64,000 nucleotides of DNA. Origin: Desulfosoma sp. GTDB lineage: Bacteria > Desulfobacterota > Syntrophobacteria > Syntrophobacterales > DSM-9756. The stretch is taken from the NCBI GenBank assembly GCA_037481875.1, contig JBBFKY010000011.1:56990-120989 (forward strand), in the 5' to 3' direction. Of the stretch, positions 52,248-62,059 are shown one piece after another. The notes under the pieces are model-generated. The model was not told where the DNA came from. It saw only the letters and a list, made by a program, of their open reading frames with translations, and ran no database searches. The translations under genes and the position numbers were made by a program. The number at the start of each line of letters is the position of its first letter. Positions within the stretch are counted from its first letter, which is position 1.

Positions 52248-53735
52248 TCAGAAAAGGATCTGTCCGTCCACGAAGCGGACCCCCCCAACCCACCACCGGT
52301 CGGCATGGTTTCCGTGGGGGCCGAGCCAGTCGGACCAGTTGTCCAGGTTCCCGTAGTGGAGCGCGGGGAACTCCAGGAAGCCATCATACCCCCCGGACCA
52401 TTCGCGCCTTGAACCCATGAAAAACACGGGAACGCATTCCTTCGGCTCCACGGGAACGGCCGACGTCACGCGGTAGAAGAAACTCCCTCCCATGACCGTC
52501 TCAAAGGGATCCAGCTCGATCACGGCCTGCACGTCATACCACAGGGCCGTCTCCTCCGGCGTCGCCATCGGTGAGGAAAAATCCGGCATCGCCACCGTCA
52601 TGTGGAGAACCGGCTGGTCGAATCCCGGCATCTGGCCGTAGTCGATGTAGGTCCGGCACGCGTCGCCCACGTAGGCCGCCCGCAGCTCGAACAGGGGCCT
52701 GGCCTTCTCCCCGACGCACTGCGCATCCCAGGCGTTGCACCCCGCAAGCCTCGCCGCGGCGGAAAAGGTGATCGCTTTTGCATCCGTCACCTGATACAGA
52801 TATTTCAGATCCCCCGTGAAACCGCCCAGCAGCGCGGCGGTCAGATGATACAGGAAGGCTCCGTCCACCCACGGCTGGCTGAACACCATCCCCACGGACT
52901 TCCCCGTCGGCTCGTGGTAGAAGCCGAAGGCGAGCACATGTTCCTTGGTGTTGCTATGGCCCGGCTCGGAGGAAATCCACGACGTCCTGTAGGCGAAGCT
53001 TCCCTGAGGCAGGTGGTTCTCGTCGGGTATCGAGATCCCGAACCTCTCCATGGCGAACCGGTTGATCTCTTCCCACCGGGGCGGAACGATCCAGACCTCC
53101 ACGTTCGCCTGGCCGGGATCGTCAACAAGCACCGCCGTCCCCAGATAGGACTGGACGTTGTAGTACGCCACCAGCTCCTTCACGTGGTCCATCGCCTGGC
53201 CGAACACCCGGCGCCTCGTCGCCTCGTCCACGACCGCCCCGACATGGATGCGGTACTCGTCCCGGAAAAGCCGGTAGTCCCCGTAAAGCTCCGGCCAGGG
53301 CCTGCGCCCGTCGCCGTAGACCAGCAGCTCGTTCCTGTGGCCATACACGAATCCAAAGTCGAGATGCGTGATGTAGGGGACACATATCCCGGGCACCGAC
53401 ATCTTGTAGTTCGGGTCTATCCCGCTCCGGCAGTAGGGATCCGGATTGTTGACCGGATGATACGGCCTGTTGGGGTAGGGAGTGACAATTTCTGTTATGA
53501 TGCTGCGATCCTGGTTTGCGATAAACTCGTAATACTCACCAGCCTCATCCGTGGACAGGCCAGCATCTTTAGCCACCTTGTAAATGTATCGCGCTGGAAT
53601 CCACTTCTTCCCCGACGGCGAGTCAAGGATGGGATAGTCGTAGATCGACTGCGGCAGGCCCTCCCACTTCCCCATGGCCGGCTGTGACACCGCGACCGAC
53701 AACAACACCACCAGCGTCCAGAACAGTTTTCTCAT
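52248..53735 (-). CDS. secreted protein of unknown function, GC-rich
   Basis: This 495-residue protein has a signal peptide at 1-22 (MRKLFWTLVVLLSVAVSQPAMG) and GGGAGGA before the ATG at 53735; the frame is open to 53801. The mature part is rich in Tyr, Trp and Pro (YPNRPYHPVNNPDPYCRSGIDPNY, GDGRRPWPELYGDYRLFRDEY) and has Cys in likely disulfide pairs. It ends WWVGGVRFVDGQILF. No catalytic motif or membrane segment is evident and I do not recognise a family. Third-position GC is clearly higher than in its neighbours and it lies between two IS copies, so recent transfer is likely. Extracytoplasmic location is the only firm prediction. Confidence 0.75.
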   Translation of the reverse strand: MRKLFWTLVVLLSVAVSQPAMGKWEGLPQSIYDYPILDSPSGKKWIPARYIYKVAKDAGLSTDEAGEYYEFIANQDRSIITEIVTPYPNRPYHPVNNPDPYCRSGIDPNYKMSVPGICVPYITHLDFGFVYGHRNELLVYGDGRRPWPELYGDYRLFRDEYRIHVGAVVDEATRRRVFGQAMDHVKELVAYYNVQSYLGTAVLVDDPGQANVEVWIVPPRWEEINRFAMERFGISIPDENHLPQGSFAYRTSWISSEPGHSNTKEHVLAFGFYHEPTGKSVGMVFSQPWVDGAFLYHLTAALLGGFTGDLKYLYQVTDAKAITFSAAARLAGCNAWDAQCVGEKARPLFELRAAYVGDACRTYIDYGQMPGFDQPVLHMTVAMPDFSSPMATPEETALWYDVQAVIELDPFETVMGGSFFYRVTSAVPVEPKECVPVFFMGSRREWSGGYDGFLEFPALHYGNLDNWSDWLGPHGNHADRWWVGGVRFVDGQILF

Positions 53736-54022
53736 GGTTGTGTCCTCCCTGGAAAAAGTTGCTTGCCAAATCCACGCTGTGCCGGAGAATTTCCGTGACA
53801 TCTCCCTCTAAGGGGTGGGACTTCCTCCGGTGTTGCGGAAATTCCGCGCATAGGACGTTTTTCCATCTCCTGATTTCGGCACGACAGCCCGAAGCGTCCT
53901 GTTCTCGTGTTCCGTCGCCGGACGCCAGCGGACCGAGACGAAAATACAGAAAACAGTGCGACGCATTCCGTCATTCTCCCAGTTTTGGTTCCGCGTTTTG
54001 AATGTGCGGCCAGGCCGCCCAC
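53736..54022. other. spacer upstream of the GC-rich gene
   Basis: It should hold the promoter of the secreted gene. A perfect palindrome GCGGAAATTCCGC lies near 53844-53856 and could be an operator. I see no further gene before the IS fragment begins at 54023. Confidence 0.35.
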
Positions 54023-54334
54023 AACTCTCGCGTGTTTGTCGAAGCGCTGTCGCAGGGTTTCCTGAGAAGGGACCTTTTGGATGTCCAGAGCCTCTTTGAA
54101 CCAGTCATCGCCGACAACCCCCTCGGCGGCTTCAAAGTCGCTCTTCCCCATACACAAAAGCCCCACATACGTCTTGACCACATCCGCATGAGAGATCACC
54201 GGCCGTCCCGGAACTTCCTTTTCCAACCGTTGGCAGAGGTCCGTACTGTGGTTGATCAAATGGCCCACAAGAAGCAGGCCCCAGTGCCCGCTAGAGAAGG
54301 CCTTCAAAGATTGTTCAATCTCGATTCTTTTCAT
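54023..54334 (-). pseudogene. transposase fragment (N-terminal about 104 codons)
   Basis: The reading MKRIEIEQSLKAFSSGHWGL to about ETLRQRFDKHARV is the same as the N-terminus of the 50458 transposase with one change in the last codons. After that the frame continues into unrelated sequence down to 53732. The DDE catalytic core is lost, so it cannot be active. Confidence 0.85.
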
Positions 54335-54452
54335 GAGGGCACCTGCCGGGTGAAATTGTGACAGGAGACCCTATAGTACAAAAGCAAATGAAATTCAATA
54401 CGATACATCCGGCATGATACTTGCGCGTATAGACACAAGCTCACGGATTAAG
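54023..54452 (-). mobile_element. truncated second copy of the IS1380-like element
   Basis: These 430 bases match the left end and first 101 transposase codons of the copy at 50340 almost perfectly at protein level, in inverted orientation. The match runs from the terminus at 54452 (GGATTAAG) to AACTCTCG at 54023. The rest of the element is missing. Confidence 0.85.
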
Positions 54453-54497
54453 GTTCCTTTGATTTAGATGTGGCCGTTGGACAAAACGTTCCAGACA
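54453..54497 (+). repeat. direct repeat copy B (AGATGTGGCCGTTGGACAAA core)
   Basis: This copy starts directly at the outer end of the IS fragment and matches 49619-49662. In minus-strand translation both copies read RFVQRPHLN or the like, but neither lies in a convincing gene, so the conservation is of DNA. Confidence 0.65.
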
Positions 54498-54514
54498 AAC
54501 AGATTCCTTTCTCT

Positions 54515-55351
54515 TCAAGGTCTCCATGGCCGCGAGAAATCTTCTCCCAAGCTTTTGAACGAGTTTAACCCTTGCAAAAAGATTGGTTCCAGAAAAAGAC
54601 GGCCGTGCTGAGGAAGTTCTTTGAAGTGATAGTGGATTCCCTTGTAGGAGAAAGCCAAAGCGTAGGCGTGCAGGTAGGTTCGATCGACATTCTGGAAGCG
54701 GGATTTTGCGTTTGCGTAGAGAGGGTCCCCTAAAATGGGAGACCCCAAGCATTTCATAGCAACGCGCACCTGATGTGTTTTCCCGGTTTCGGGAAACAAG
54801 GCGAAAAGGCGTAGTCCCGGAGCTATGGAGCGGCTGACAAATCGAGTGATGGCGGGTGCCTTTCGTGAAAGAGAGATTTTCCATTGGCCGTTTCGAGTGC
54901 GAGCCATGTCTCCGATGATAACCCCTTGTTTCTTATGAGGTTTACGATCGGAAAGGGCCAGATAGCATTTTCGAATGGTGTGCTCACGAAACAGGGCCGT
55001 CAGTACGCGGGCGGCTTCAGGGTTCTTGGCCAGGAGCCATAAACCCGATGTCACCTTGTCCAGGCGATGCACCGGAATCAAGCCGGTCCAACCGGTCCGT
55101 CGCCGTAGGAGGGTGAGTACTCCATCGTTTTCAGCGTCCCTGGTGACGGCATAATCCGGCGGTTTGTGGACCACCAAAAAATCTTCATGCTCACACACAA
55201 TGGGGACGTGAGGTTCTTCGAGCCTGAGATCACACACGGCTTGCTCCCGTAAGGATAATAGGCAAAGAGTTTGCTCAGGCAATCCTTTTAAGAAACATCC
55301 AAAGAACCATGCCCAATTGGTGACGGTCATCGACTTAGACCGAATCGGCAA
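54515..55351 (-). CDS. RluA-family pseudouridine synthase
   Basis: The protein has up to 278 residues. VPIVCEHEDFLVVHKPPDYAVT is followed by the catalytic motif PVHRLDKVTSGLWLLAKN (the Asp in HRLD attacks the uracil), CYLALSD, RLFALFPETGKTHQVRVAMKCLGSPILGDPLY and HAYALAF. This is a complete RluA core without an S4 domain. The pattern resembles the short TruC/YqcB-type enzymes that modify tRNA, but the target is uncertain. The first 45 residues are not part of the family fold and no good ribosome site marks the start, so the gene may begin later (ATG 55330 or downstream). Confidence 0.88.
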   Translation of the reverse strand: MPIRSKSMTVTNWAWFFGCFLKGLPEQTLCLLSLREQAVCDLRLEEPHVPIVCEHEDFLVVHKPPDYAVTRDAENDGVLTLLRRRTGWTGLIPVHRLDKVTSGLWLLAKNPEAARVLTALFREHTIRKCYLALSDRKPHKKQGVIIGDMARTRNGQWKISLSRKAPAITRFVSRSIAPGLRLFALFPETGKTHQVRVAMKCLGSPILGDPLYANAKSRFQNVDRTYLHAYALAFSYKGIHYHFKELPQHGRLFLEPIFLQGLNSFKSLGEDFSRPWRP

Positions 55352-55477
55352 CTTGAACTCTTTACATATGGCCTATCTTTCCTGTAAATGCAAAAACATG
55401 ATCCACGATAGGGCTGTGCATGGCTTGTTCAAGGTAATTTACGTGTCTTTGACCGGGGCCGTAAAGGGTGAATCGGC

Positions 55478-56887
55478 ATGAAGTCACACGGAAACGCCAC
55501 AGCTCTTCTTGCCACGCTTTTCTGCTTGCTCTTCATCTTTTCAGGAATGGGAACATCCTCGGACCCTTCGGTTTCCCTAACACATGCTGCTGAAACTCCA
55601 GTGGAAGCTCCTGTTGGCAGCTTAGCTCATGCCCTGCAAACGGCTTTGGCTCGACATCCAAAAGCGTCTCTCGCCACCTCGGGAACTCAGGCCGCTACAG
55701 CCGGCTACGAAGCGGCTCGAGCCGGATATTTTCCTAAGATCAGCCTTTCCCACAAAATTCTAAAAAGCAATAATCCTGTCTTTGTTTTCGGTTCCCTTTT
55801 GGAACAGGCGCGCTTTGGTGTTCAGCATTTCGACCCTGCCTTTTTGAACGATCCTGATCCCATGACCAACAGACGCTCCGAAGTTTTTGCCACGATGCCC
55901 GTGTTCGATCAGCTTTACACGGCCACTCGAGTGGCTGAAGGTCAAGGAGCACAAAACAAAGCCCGCCTTTTGGAGGATTGGGTAAAACAGGAAATTTTCC
56001 TAGGGGTTGTTCGAGGCTATTACGGTGTCATTGTGGCTCGGGATCGGGTTCGTGTGGCCGAAGATGCGGTCCGAGAAGCCGAAGCCCAGGTGCGACGTAT
56101 TCAAAGTTTTTACGAAAATGGGCAGGTGGTGCGTTCGGATCTTTTGGCTGCTCAAGTGCAGCAGTTGGAATTTTCTCAACAACTGGTTGACGCTCAAGGC
56201 CGGTACCACACAGCTCAGGAGGCTTTTCAAACGGCCTTAGGGCGTCCTACGCCACCTTACCCTGAACCGATATGCGATATTCCCAGCCTTCTGATGCCAT
56301 TGGATTCACTTGAAAAATATACGGCGGAGGCTCTGGCTCATCGGCCTGATGTGGCTATGGTCCGCGAAGATCTTCAGGTGGCTCAACGGCGGCTTCGAGA
56401 AGCCCGGGCGCGTTTCCTGCCCAGGTTGGACGCTTTCTCTTCCTATGGTGTGAGCGGGCGTGATTGGGAAAGCGGTAGTTCAGATTACACGTTAGGTCTC
56501 AGCCTCAGTTGGGATCTTTACGACGGACGACGCATTCCAGGAATCGCTCAGGCTCGAGCCCTCCTGGCCGGCGCAGAAGCCCAGCTGCAGGAAGCCGAAG
56601 ATCAAGTCCGTCTTCAGGTTGTGGAAGCCTATGAAGGTTTTCTAGGGGCCCGAGAACGCCTGAAAATGTCTCAAAAAGCCGTTGAGCAAGCCAGGGAAGC
56701 CCTTCGGATTGTCAAGGACCGGTACACGGAAGGACTGACGACCATCACGGAAGTTTTAAGGGCCGATACGGCCTATCGCAGGGCTCAGTGGATGGAACTG
56801 GAGGCTCGTTATGATCACGTCATTCGGTATGCCGAGCTTTTGTTCCGCACCGGAAGGCTTCGAGAGACTGCTCCCTTTGAAGGATGA
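55478..56887 (+). CDS. TolC-family outer membrane efflux protein
   Basis: This 469-residue protein has a signal peptide (about 1-38). Two repeated outer-membrane-factor halves follow, each with a long coiled-coil helix: ALARHPKASLATSGTQAATAGYEAARAGYFPKISL, RVAEDAVREAEAQVRRIQSFYENGQVVRSDLL and RIVKDRYTEGLTTITEVLRADTAYRRAQ. It forms the trimeric exit duct. It starts a three-gene operon with the adaptor (6 bases later) and pump, the usual tripartite efflux set. Confidence 0.93.
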   Translation: MKSHGNATALLATLFCLLFIFSGMGTSSDPSVSLTHAAETPVEAPVGSLAHALQTALARHPKASLATSGTQAATAGYEAARAGYFPKISLSHKILKSNNPVFVFGSLLEQARFGVQHFDPAFLNDPDPMTNRRSEVFATMPVFDQLYTATRVAEGQGAQNKARLLEDWVKQEIFLGVVRGYYGVIVARDRVRVAEDAVREAEAQVRRIQSFYENGQVVRSDLLAAQVQQLEFSQQLVDAQGRYHTAQEAFQTALGRPTPPYPEPICDIPSLLMPLDSLEKYTAEALAHRPDVAMVREDLQVAQRRLREARARFLPRLDAFSSYGVSGRDWESGSSDYTLGLSLSWDLYDGRRIPGIAQARALLAGAEAQLQEAEDQVRLQVVEAYEGFLGARERLKMSQKAVEQAREALRIVKDRYTEGLTTITEVLRADTAYRRAQWMELEARYDHVIRYAELLFRTGRLRETAPFEG

Positions 56888-56893
56888 TGGCCC

Positions 56894-58144
56894 ATGAGCG
56901 TGGTTGATCGGCAACGATTATTTACGGCGTTTTCAGGAAAGTTCAAAACCGTGCTGGCTTTCTGGGTGACCTGTGCGGTGATGCTTCCAGCCTGTCAGGA
57001 TAAACCTTCACCCAAGGTTTCCTCTTCCGAACCCGTTCGGCTTTCCGTAATGACAGTAAAGCAGGAAAAAATTCCGAGCACGGTGGAATTATCCGGCACT
57101 GTTCGAGCGGCGCATGTGAGTGTGCTGTCTTCCAAGGTGTTCGGGCGCATTTTATCCATCGAGGCGCGTGAAGGGGATCGTGTTCGTAAGGGACAGGTGC
57201 TGGTTCGCATTGATGATCGAGAAACCAGGGCAGGCGTCGAGCAGGCGCAAGCTTCCCTCCGCCAAGCTCAGTACGCTTTGGAGGAAGCGGAAAAAGCTTT
57301 AAGAATGGCGCAGGCCGAAGCCAAAGCTGCAGAAGCTCGGCGCCAGGTGGCTCAAGCCACCTTTCAAAGGTTTCAGGCCCTGTTGGTTCGGGAATCGGTG
57401 AGCCGTCAGGAATTCGATGAAATTAAAGCTAGGCATGAGTCTGCCGCGGCGGATGCGGAACGTGCCCGCCAAGCGGTTCACGCCATGCAGGCCAAAAGAG
57501 AACAGGCATTTTCGGCGCTTCGCGCCGCCAAAGCCGGTTTGGAAGCCGCGCAGGCCCTTTGGGGATATGCCCAAGTCACAGCCCCTATGGATGCCTTGGT
57601 AACGTTGAAACACGCCGATGTCGGCCATATGGCGACGCCCGGCCTACCCCTGTTAACGGTGGAAGATTTTTCGTCTTATCGTTTAGAAGTTCCAGTTCCT
57701 GAAGAAATCCTTGCCATCGTGCACATCGGGGACATTGTTCCAGTCTTAACGGAACTGTTCCAGGGTCCTGTGCAAGGGACCGTGGTGGAAGTTTTTCCGT
57801 CCGTGGATCCTCAGAGTCGATCCGGAATAGTTAAGATCCAGTTGCCATCGTCATCTACGGAAAATAAATACCCGCCGTGGCGTACGGGTACCTTTGCTCG
57901 AGCCCGCTTTGTGACGGGGATTCGAGAAACCATTCTGGTGCCGATTTCGGCCGTGACGTCACGAGGCCAACTTACGGGAGTTTACGTGGTGGATGACAAT
58001 CAGGTGTGCCGATGGCGTTTGGTTCGAACGGGGCAGACCTTGGAAAACCGAGTGGAAATCCTTTCGGGGTTGCAGGATGGGGAAAGGATCGTGGCTCAGA
58101 TCGTGCCGGAAGTAAAAGACGGTACACGCATCATCGCCGAATGA
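56894..58144 (+). CDS. efflux RND transporter periplasmic adaptor subunit
   Basis: The protein is 416 residues, probably a lipoprotein: membrane segment about 18-33 ending in lipobox MLPAC (Cys34). The lipoyl/biotinyl halves are split by a coiled-coil hairpin of about 120 residues ([23 protein letters not shown] to [21 protein letters not shown]). A beta-barrel and membrane-proximal domain follow. The [25 protein letters not shown] block is typical of the HlyD/AcrA family. It connects the pump with the TolC duct. The pump gene starts 10 bases after it. Confidence 0.93.
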   Translation: MSVVDRQRLFTAFSGKFKTVLAFWVTCAVMLPACQDKPSPKVSSSEPVRLSVMTVKQEKIPSTVELSGTVRAAHVSVLSSKVFGRILSIEAREGDRVRKGQVLVRIDDRETRAGVEQAQASLRQAQYALEEAEKALRMAQAEAKAAEARRQVAQATFQRFQALLVRESVSRQEFDEIKARHESAAADAERARQAVHAMQAKREQAFSALRAAKAGLEAAQALWGYAQVTAPMDALVTLKHADVGHMATPGLPLLTVEDFSSYRLEVPVPEEILAIVHIGDIVPVLTELFQGPVQGTVVEVFPSVDPQSRSGIVKIQLPSSSTENKYPPWRTGTFARARFVTGIRETILVPISAVTSRGQLTGVYVVDDNQVCRWRLVRTGQTLENRVEILSGLQDGERIVAQIVPEVKDGTRIIAE

Positions 58145-58154
58145 GAGTGTCTTC

Positions 58155-61100
58155 ATGACAAGCCTGCATCTAGGACTGGCCGGTCGTGTTGCTAAAGCGT
58201 TCATTGATTCGAAATTGACCCCTTTGGTCATTCTCGCCTCCCTGCTTCTGGGCTTGGGTGCCGTGCTGTTGTTACCTCGTGAAGAGGAACCCCAGATTGT
58301 CGTGCCCATGCTGGATATCTTTGTCTCCATGCCTGGTGCGTCCGCCAAGGAAGTGGAAGAGCGTGTCACCAAGCCTATGGAAAAGCTTTTGTGGGAAATT
58401 CCGGGTGTGGAATACATTTATTCCACGTCCTCTCCCGAACGTTCTTTTGTCATCGTCCGCTTTAAGGTGGGAGAAGACGAAGAAGAGAGCATTGTTCGGC
58501 TCAACCAAAAGATGTTCGCCAATTTCGATCTCATTCCTCCTGGTGCCAGTCCGCCCTTGATCAAGCCTCGGTCTATCGATGATGTGCCCATTTTGGCTCT
58601 AACCTTGTGGAGTGCCGACCTGGATGCCTTCGCGTTGCGACGCCTTGCAGCTCAGCTTCATGACCATGTGAAACAAGTGCCCAATGTGTCCGAAGTCCAT
58701 ATCATCGGAGGACAGCGCCGTCAGATTCGAGTCCTTCCTGATCCAGCCAAGATGGCCGCCCATGGAGTGGCTGCCGATAGGCTTCTCCACAGCCTTGCAG
58801 GTGCCAATCGTTCGCTGGCTTCCGGCCGCATGGTTTCCAACAACAGAGAAATCCTTTTGGACACCGGAGAATTTTTGAGATCGGCGGAGGATGTGGGTTC
58901 TTTGGTGGTGGCCGTTTATGAGGGACGGCCGGTGTTTCTGAGGGATGTGGCCGAGGTCATTGATGGGCCAGAAGAGCCGGCGGATTATGTCTTTTTCGGA
59001 GGTGGTCCGGCTTTTGAGGGTAAGCCTTTTCAGGAACTTTTTCCTGCGGTGACTTTGTCTATTGCCAAGCGGAAAGGGACCAATGCCATCGATGTGGCCC
59101 ACGCTGTCTTGAAAAAAATTGATAGTCTCAAGGGCCGTCTTATTCCCCCAGAAGTGCATGTGACGGTTACGAGGGATTACGGAGAGACCGCAAAGGAAAA
59201 ATCTGATGAACTTCTCTGGCACATGACCATCGCGGTCATTTCCGTCACCCTATTGATTCTTGCAACCCTTGGGGTTCGGGAATCCGGTATTGTGGCTATT
59301 GCCATTCCCGTCACCTTGGCGCTAACGCTGACCGTGTTTTACCTCGGCGGTTATACGCTCAACCGTGTGACCTTGTTTGCCCTGATTTTTTCCATCGGTA
59401 TTTTGGTCGATGACGCTATCGTGGTGGTAGAAAACATCGTGCGCCACTATCGCATGCCGCATAACCGGGGCCGCAATCCCTTGGAGGTGGCCGTGGAAGC
59501 CACAGCTGAAGTGGGCAACCCTACGATCTTGGCCACTTTTGCCGTGATTGCGGCCATTTTACCCATGGCTTTCGTGCGGGGCCTCATGGGGCCTTACATG
59601 CGCCCCATTCCGGTAGGAGCCACGGCGGCCATGCTGTTTTCTCTGGCCGTCGCGTTTGTCGTGACACCCTGGGCCAGTGTGCGCCTGTTACGCCCGGAAG
59701 TGGAAGCCAAGCATGAAGCCGAAGGCTGGACCACGCGTGTGTATCGCCGTGCCATGCGCCCTTTGATTCACGAACCTTTTTGGCGCTATGGTTTCTTGGT
59801 TTTTGTGGTGTTGCTGCTTTTGGGGGCCATGAGCCTGGTGGCTTTCAAGGCCGTGCGGGTCAAGATGCTACCGTTCGACAACAAGAGCGAATTTCAGGTG
59901 GTGATCGACATGCCTGAAGGGAGCACTCTGGAACAGACAGCGGCGGCCACACGTCACATAGCTCAGGTGATTGCCGAAGCCCCAGAAACAACGCACTATC
60001 AGCTTTATATCGGCACAGCGGCTCCTCATAACTTTAACGGGCTGATACGTCACTATTTTTTGCGTCGCGGTCCCAATGTGGCGGACATACAAGTGAACCT
60101 GGTGCCGAAGGGAGACCGAAAGGCTCAAAGCCACGACATCGCCAAAAGGCTGCGGCCTGCCATTCAGGAAGTGGCTCGACTTTACGGAGCCAACGTAAAG
60201 GTTGCAGAAATTCCTCCGGGACCTCCGGTGCTGCAGACTTTGGTAGCGGAAATCTACGGCCCTGACGAAACCGGCCGATTGGCTATAGCCCGACAGGTTA
60301 AGGAAATTTTTGAAAAAACTGAGGGTGTTGTGGATGTGGACTGGTATGTTGAAGACGATCAGTCCAAGTTTGTTCTCACTGTGGACAAGGAAAAAGCCGC
60401 TTTGAACGGAATTTCCACGGCAACCATCGTGGAGACAGTGACGGCTTTGATTCGAGGCCAGGGGATCGGCTTGGCTCACATGCCTGAAGAAAAGGAGGAT
60501 GTGCCCATCTGGGTGCAATTACCCATAGCATTGCGTTCCCGACTGGAGGATGTGCTACGCATCAAAGTGCAGGGCACTGAGGGGCGTTTGGTCCCCTTAT
60601 CGGCGCTGGTTCAGGTTCGGGAAGTTGTTCAAGACAAAAGCATCCATCACAAGAATCTAATGCCGGTGGTTTATGTGACCGGCGATGTGGCGGGTAGAGA
60701 AGAAAGCCCGGTGTATGCGATTCTGAAGATGAACAAGGCTCTCGACAAGCTGGTGGTGCCGGAGGGGTATCGCTTGGAACGTTACGTGGCGACACTTCCC
60801 TTGAGCACGGAACGTTACGCCATGAAGTGGGATGGTGAATGGCACATCACTTATGAGGTGTTTCGGGATTTGGGTTTAGCTTTCGCGGCGGTGTTGGTCT
60901 TGATTTACATTTTGGTGGTGGGTTGGTTTCAATCATTTGTAACGCCTTTGGTGATTATGGCTGCTATTCCTTTTTCATTGGTGGGGATTCTTCCGGCGCA
61001 CGGCCTTTTTGGGATCTTTTTTACGGCCACGTCCATGATTGGTTTTATTGCTGGAGCCGGCATTGTGGTGCGCAATTCTATTATTCTCGTGGATTTTGTG

Positions 61101-61340
61101 GAACTACGCCTCAGGGAAGGCATGCCTTTGGAGGATGCCGTGGTGGATGCCGGAGCGGTCCGGTTTCGCCCCATGGTCCTCACGGCCACCTCCTTAATTG
61201 TGGGCGCTGCTCCTATGCTACTAGACCCTATTTTTCAGGGACTTCCTTTGGCTCTCATGTCCGGCGAAGTGGCTTCCCTTTTACTGTCCCGCGTGGCCGT
61301 TCCCATCCTCTATTTTCTAAGCCGCCGCAGAACGGCTTGA
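58155..61340 (+). CDS. efflux RND transporter permease subunit
   Basis: This 1,061-residue pump has about 12 membrane helices and two large periplasmic loops. Proton-relay Asp419 and Asp420 lie in helix 4 ([16 protein letters not shown]). The AcrB-type opening [33 protein letters not shown] reads like the metal/hydrophobe pumps of the HAE family, and the [15 protein letters not shown] helix near 970 is conserved. The energy source is the proton gradient; the cargo is unknown. No regulator lies next to the operon. Confidence 0.95.
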   Translation: MTSLHLGLAGRVAKAFIDSKLTPLVILASLLLGLGAVLLLPREEEPQIVVPMLDIFVSMPGASAKEVEERVTKPMEKLLWEIPGVEYIYSTSSPERSFVIVRFKVGEDEEESIVRLNQKMFANFDLIPPGASPPLIKPRSIDDVPILALTLWSADLDAFALRRLAAQLHDHVKQVPNVSEVHIIGGQRRQIRVLPDPAKMAAHGVAADRLLHSLAGANRSLASGRMVSNNREILLDTGEFLRSAEDVGSLVVAVYEGRPVFLRDVAEVIDGPEEPADYVFFGGGPAFEGKPFQELFPAVTLSIAKRKGTNAIDVAHAVLKKIDSLKGRLIPPEVHVTVTRDYGETAKEKSDELLWHMTIAVISVTLLILATLGVRESGIVAIAIPVTLALTLTVFYLGGYTLNRVTLFALIFSIGILVDDAIVVVENIVRHYRMPHNRGRNPLEVAVEATAEVGNPTILATFAVIAAILPMAFVRGLMGPYMRPIPVGATAAMLFSLAVAFVVTPWASVRLLRPEVEAKHEAEGWTTRVYRRAMRPLIHEPFWRYGFLVFVVLLLLGAMSLVAFKAVRVKMLPFDNKSEFQVVIDMPEGSTLEQTAAATRHIAQVIAEAPETTHYQLYIGTAAPHNFNGLIRHYFLRRGPNVADIQVNLVPKGDRKAQSHDIAKRLRPAIQEVARLYGANVKVAEIPPGPPVLQTLVAEIYGPDETGRLAIARQVKEIFEKTEGVVDVDWYVEDDQSKFVLTVDKEKAALNGISTATIVETVTALIRGQGIGLAHMPEEKEDVPIWVQLPIALRSRLEDVLRIKVQGTEGRLVPLSALVQVREVVQDKSIHHKNLMPVVYVTGDVAGREESPVYAILKMNKALDKLVVPEGYRLERYVATLPLSTERYAMKWDGEWHITYEVFRDLGLAFAAVLVLIYILVVGWFQSFVTPLVIMAAIPFSLVGILPAHGLFGIFFTATSMIGFIAGAGIVVRNSIILVDFVELRLREGMPLEDAVVDAGAVRFRPMVLTATSLIVGAAPMLLDPIFQGLPLALMSGEVASLLLSRVAVPILYFLSRRRTA

Positions 61341-61589
61341 TCTGGATGCCGCATCTGGATCGTTCATGCCTACGAACAGCCTTTCTTTACGAAAGTGCCG
61401 TGAATTAGAAAAAATGCTCCTGCTTAGGGTTGATGGGTTTGGCCGAAAGGTTTCTGGTCCATTTCGCAGAATCTACTGACAAGACCGCCTGCCGATTAGC
61501 CTGGATTTGTCGATTCAAAAATGTTGCCTTGCCCCATAGACCGTTGATGCTTTCTTCCAATACACCCTGACGATAAAAGGGGTTGAAAA
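61341..61589. other. spacer after the RND operon
   Basis: With what follows this makes a 719-base stretch without an intact gene up to 62059. I see no terminator with a T run after the pump stop and no supported ORF before 61590. Confidence 0.4.
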
Positions 61590-61776
61590 GTGAAGAAATC
61601 AATCGTGGTTCTGCTCGCAGCAATGTTTTGATTTGCGTCTCCGGCTTTGGCAGTCAATCGAGGAGAGGTGAAGGCACCTGGCGCGACAACCACTCCTTCT
61701 CATGGTCCCGCATCCAAATCCGGCGATGGCATTCCCGACGGAAGCGGTTTTGAGGTCCCTCTCGGAACGGCAAAGT
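61590..61776 (+). pseudogene. small secreted-peptide ORF with an in-frame TGA in its signal sequence
   Basis: GTG at 61590 with AGGGG before it reads MKKSIVVLLAAMF, then TGA (61629-61631), then FASPALAVNRGEVKAPG and on to a TAA at 61774-61776. Apart from the TGA this is a textbook signal peptide (n-, h-region, ALA cleavage) followed by a mature part of about 41 residues rich in Gly, Ser, Pro and Thr and without Cys. The TGA may be a real nonsense mutation, a base-call error, or read-through. Selenocysteine inside a signal peptide would be unprecedented and is unlikely. Confidence 0.5.
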
Positions 61777-61871
61777 AATCGGAATTTTAAAGAGACAATG
61801 ATGCTTGTCAGTGGTCCCGCCGGGCGACAAAAGGCACCCGGCGCAGACTCTTCCCCAAAAAGCCTGATAGA

Positions 61872-61961
61872 CTACAGAAAGTTTTCCACGGGCACGTACT
61901 CCAGGTCGAAGGCCTCGGCGACTCCGGGATGAGTGACCTTGCCGGCGATCTCGTTGGCGGC
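61872..61961 (-). pseudogene. 3' remnant of an alanine-dehydrogenase-like gene
   Basis: On the minus strand one frame reads SAANEIAGKVTHPGVAEAF followed by DLEYVPVENFL and a TAG stop at 61874-61872. This resembles the C-terminal tail of alanine dehydrogenases (GKVTYxxVAEAxGLxYxPL). Upstream the frame has a stop about 30 codons away and loses resemblance, so only a fragment remains. The surrounding bases are GC-rich like the antiporter gene next to it. Confidence 0.4.
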
Positions 61962-62059
61962 TGAAAGAAACCGGGCCGGGGGGCGCGAACCGTCCCCATA
62001 GCCTTCCGGGTGCCTCGGAACCGCTCAGTCGCAAGGGCGGCCTGACAGACCCCGAGATG

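Noticed and set aside
50340-54452. Simple composite transposon with target duplication
   Set aside because: The flanking bases (GATT or ATTC on the left, GTTC or GGTT on the right) do not match for either reading of the IS end, so only a composite-like arrangement is claimed.
61629-61631. Selenocysteine codon
   Set aside because: It lies in the hydrophobic core of a signal peptide, no redox motif is near, and no Sec element can be supported by eye.
61654-62034. Open frame of 126 codons on the minus strand
   Set aside because: It is in a different frame from the alanine-dehydrogenase-like remnant and has a biased Arg/Ser/Pro/Gly composition typical of GC-rich shadows.
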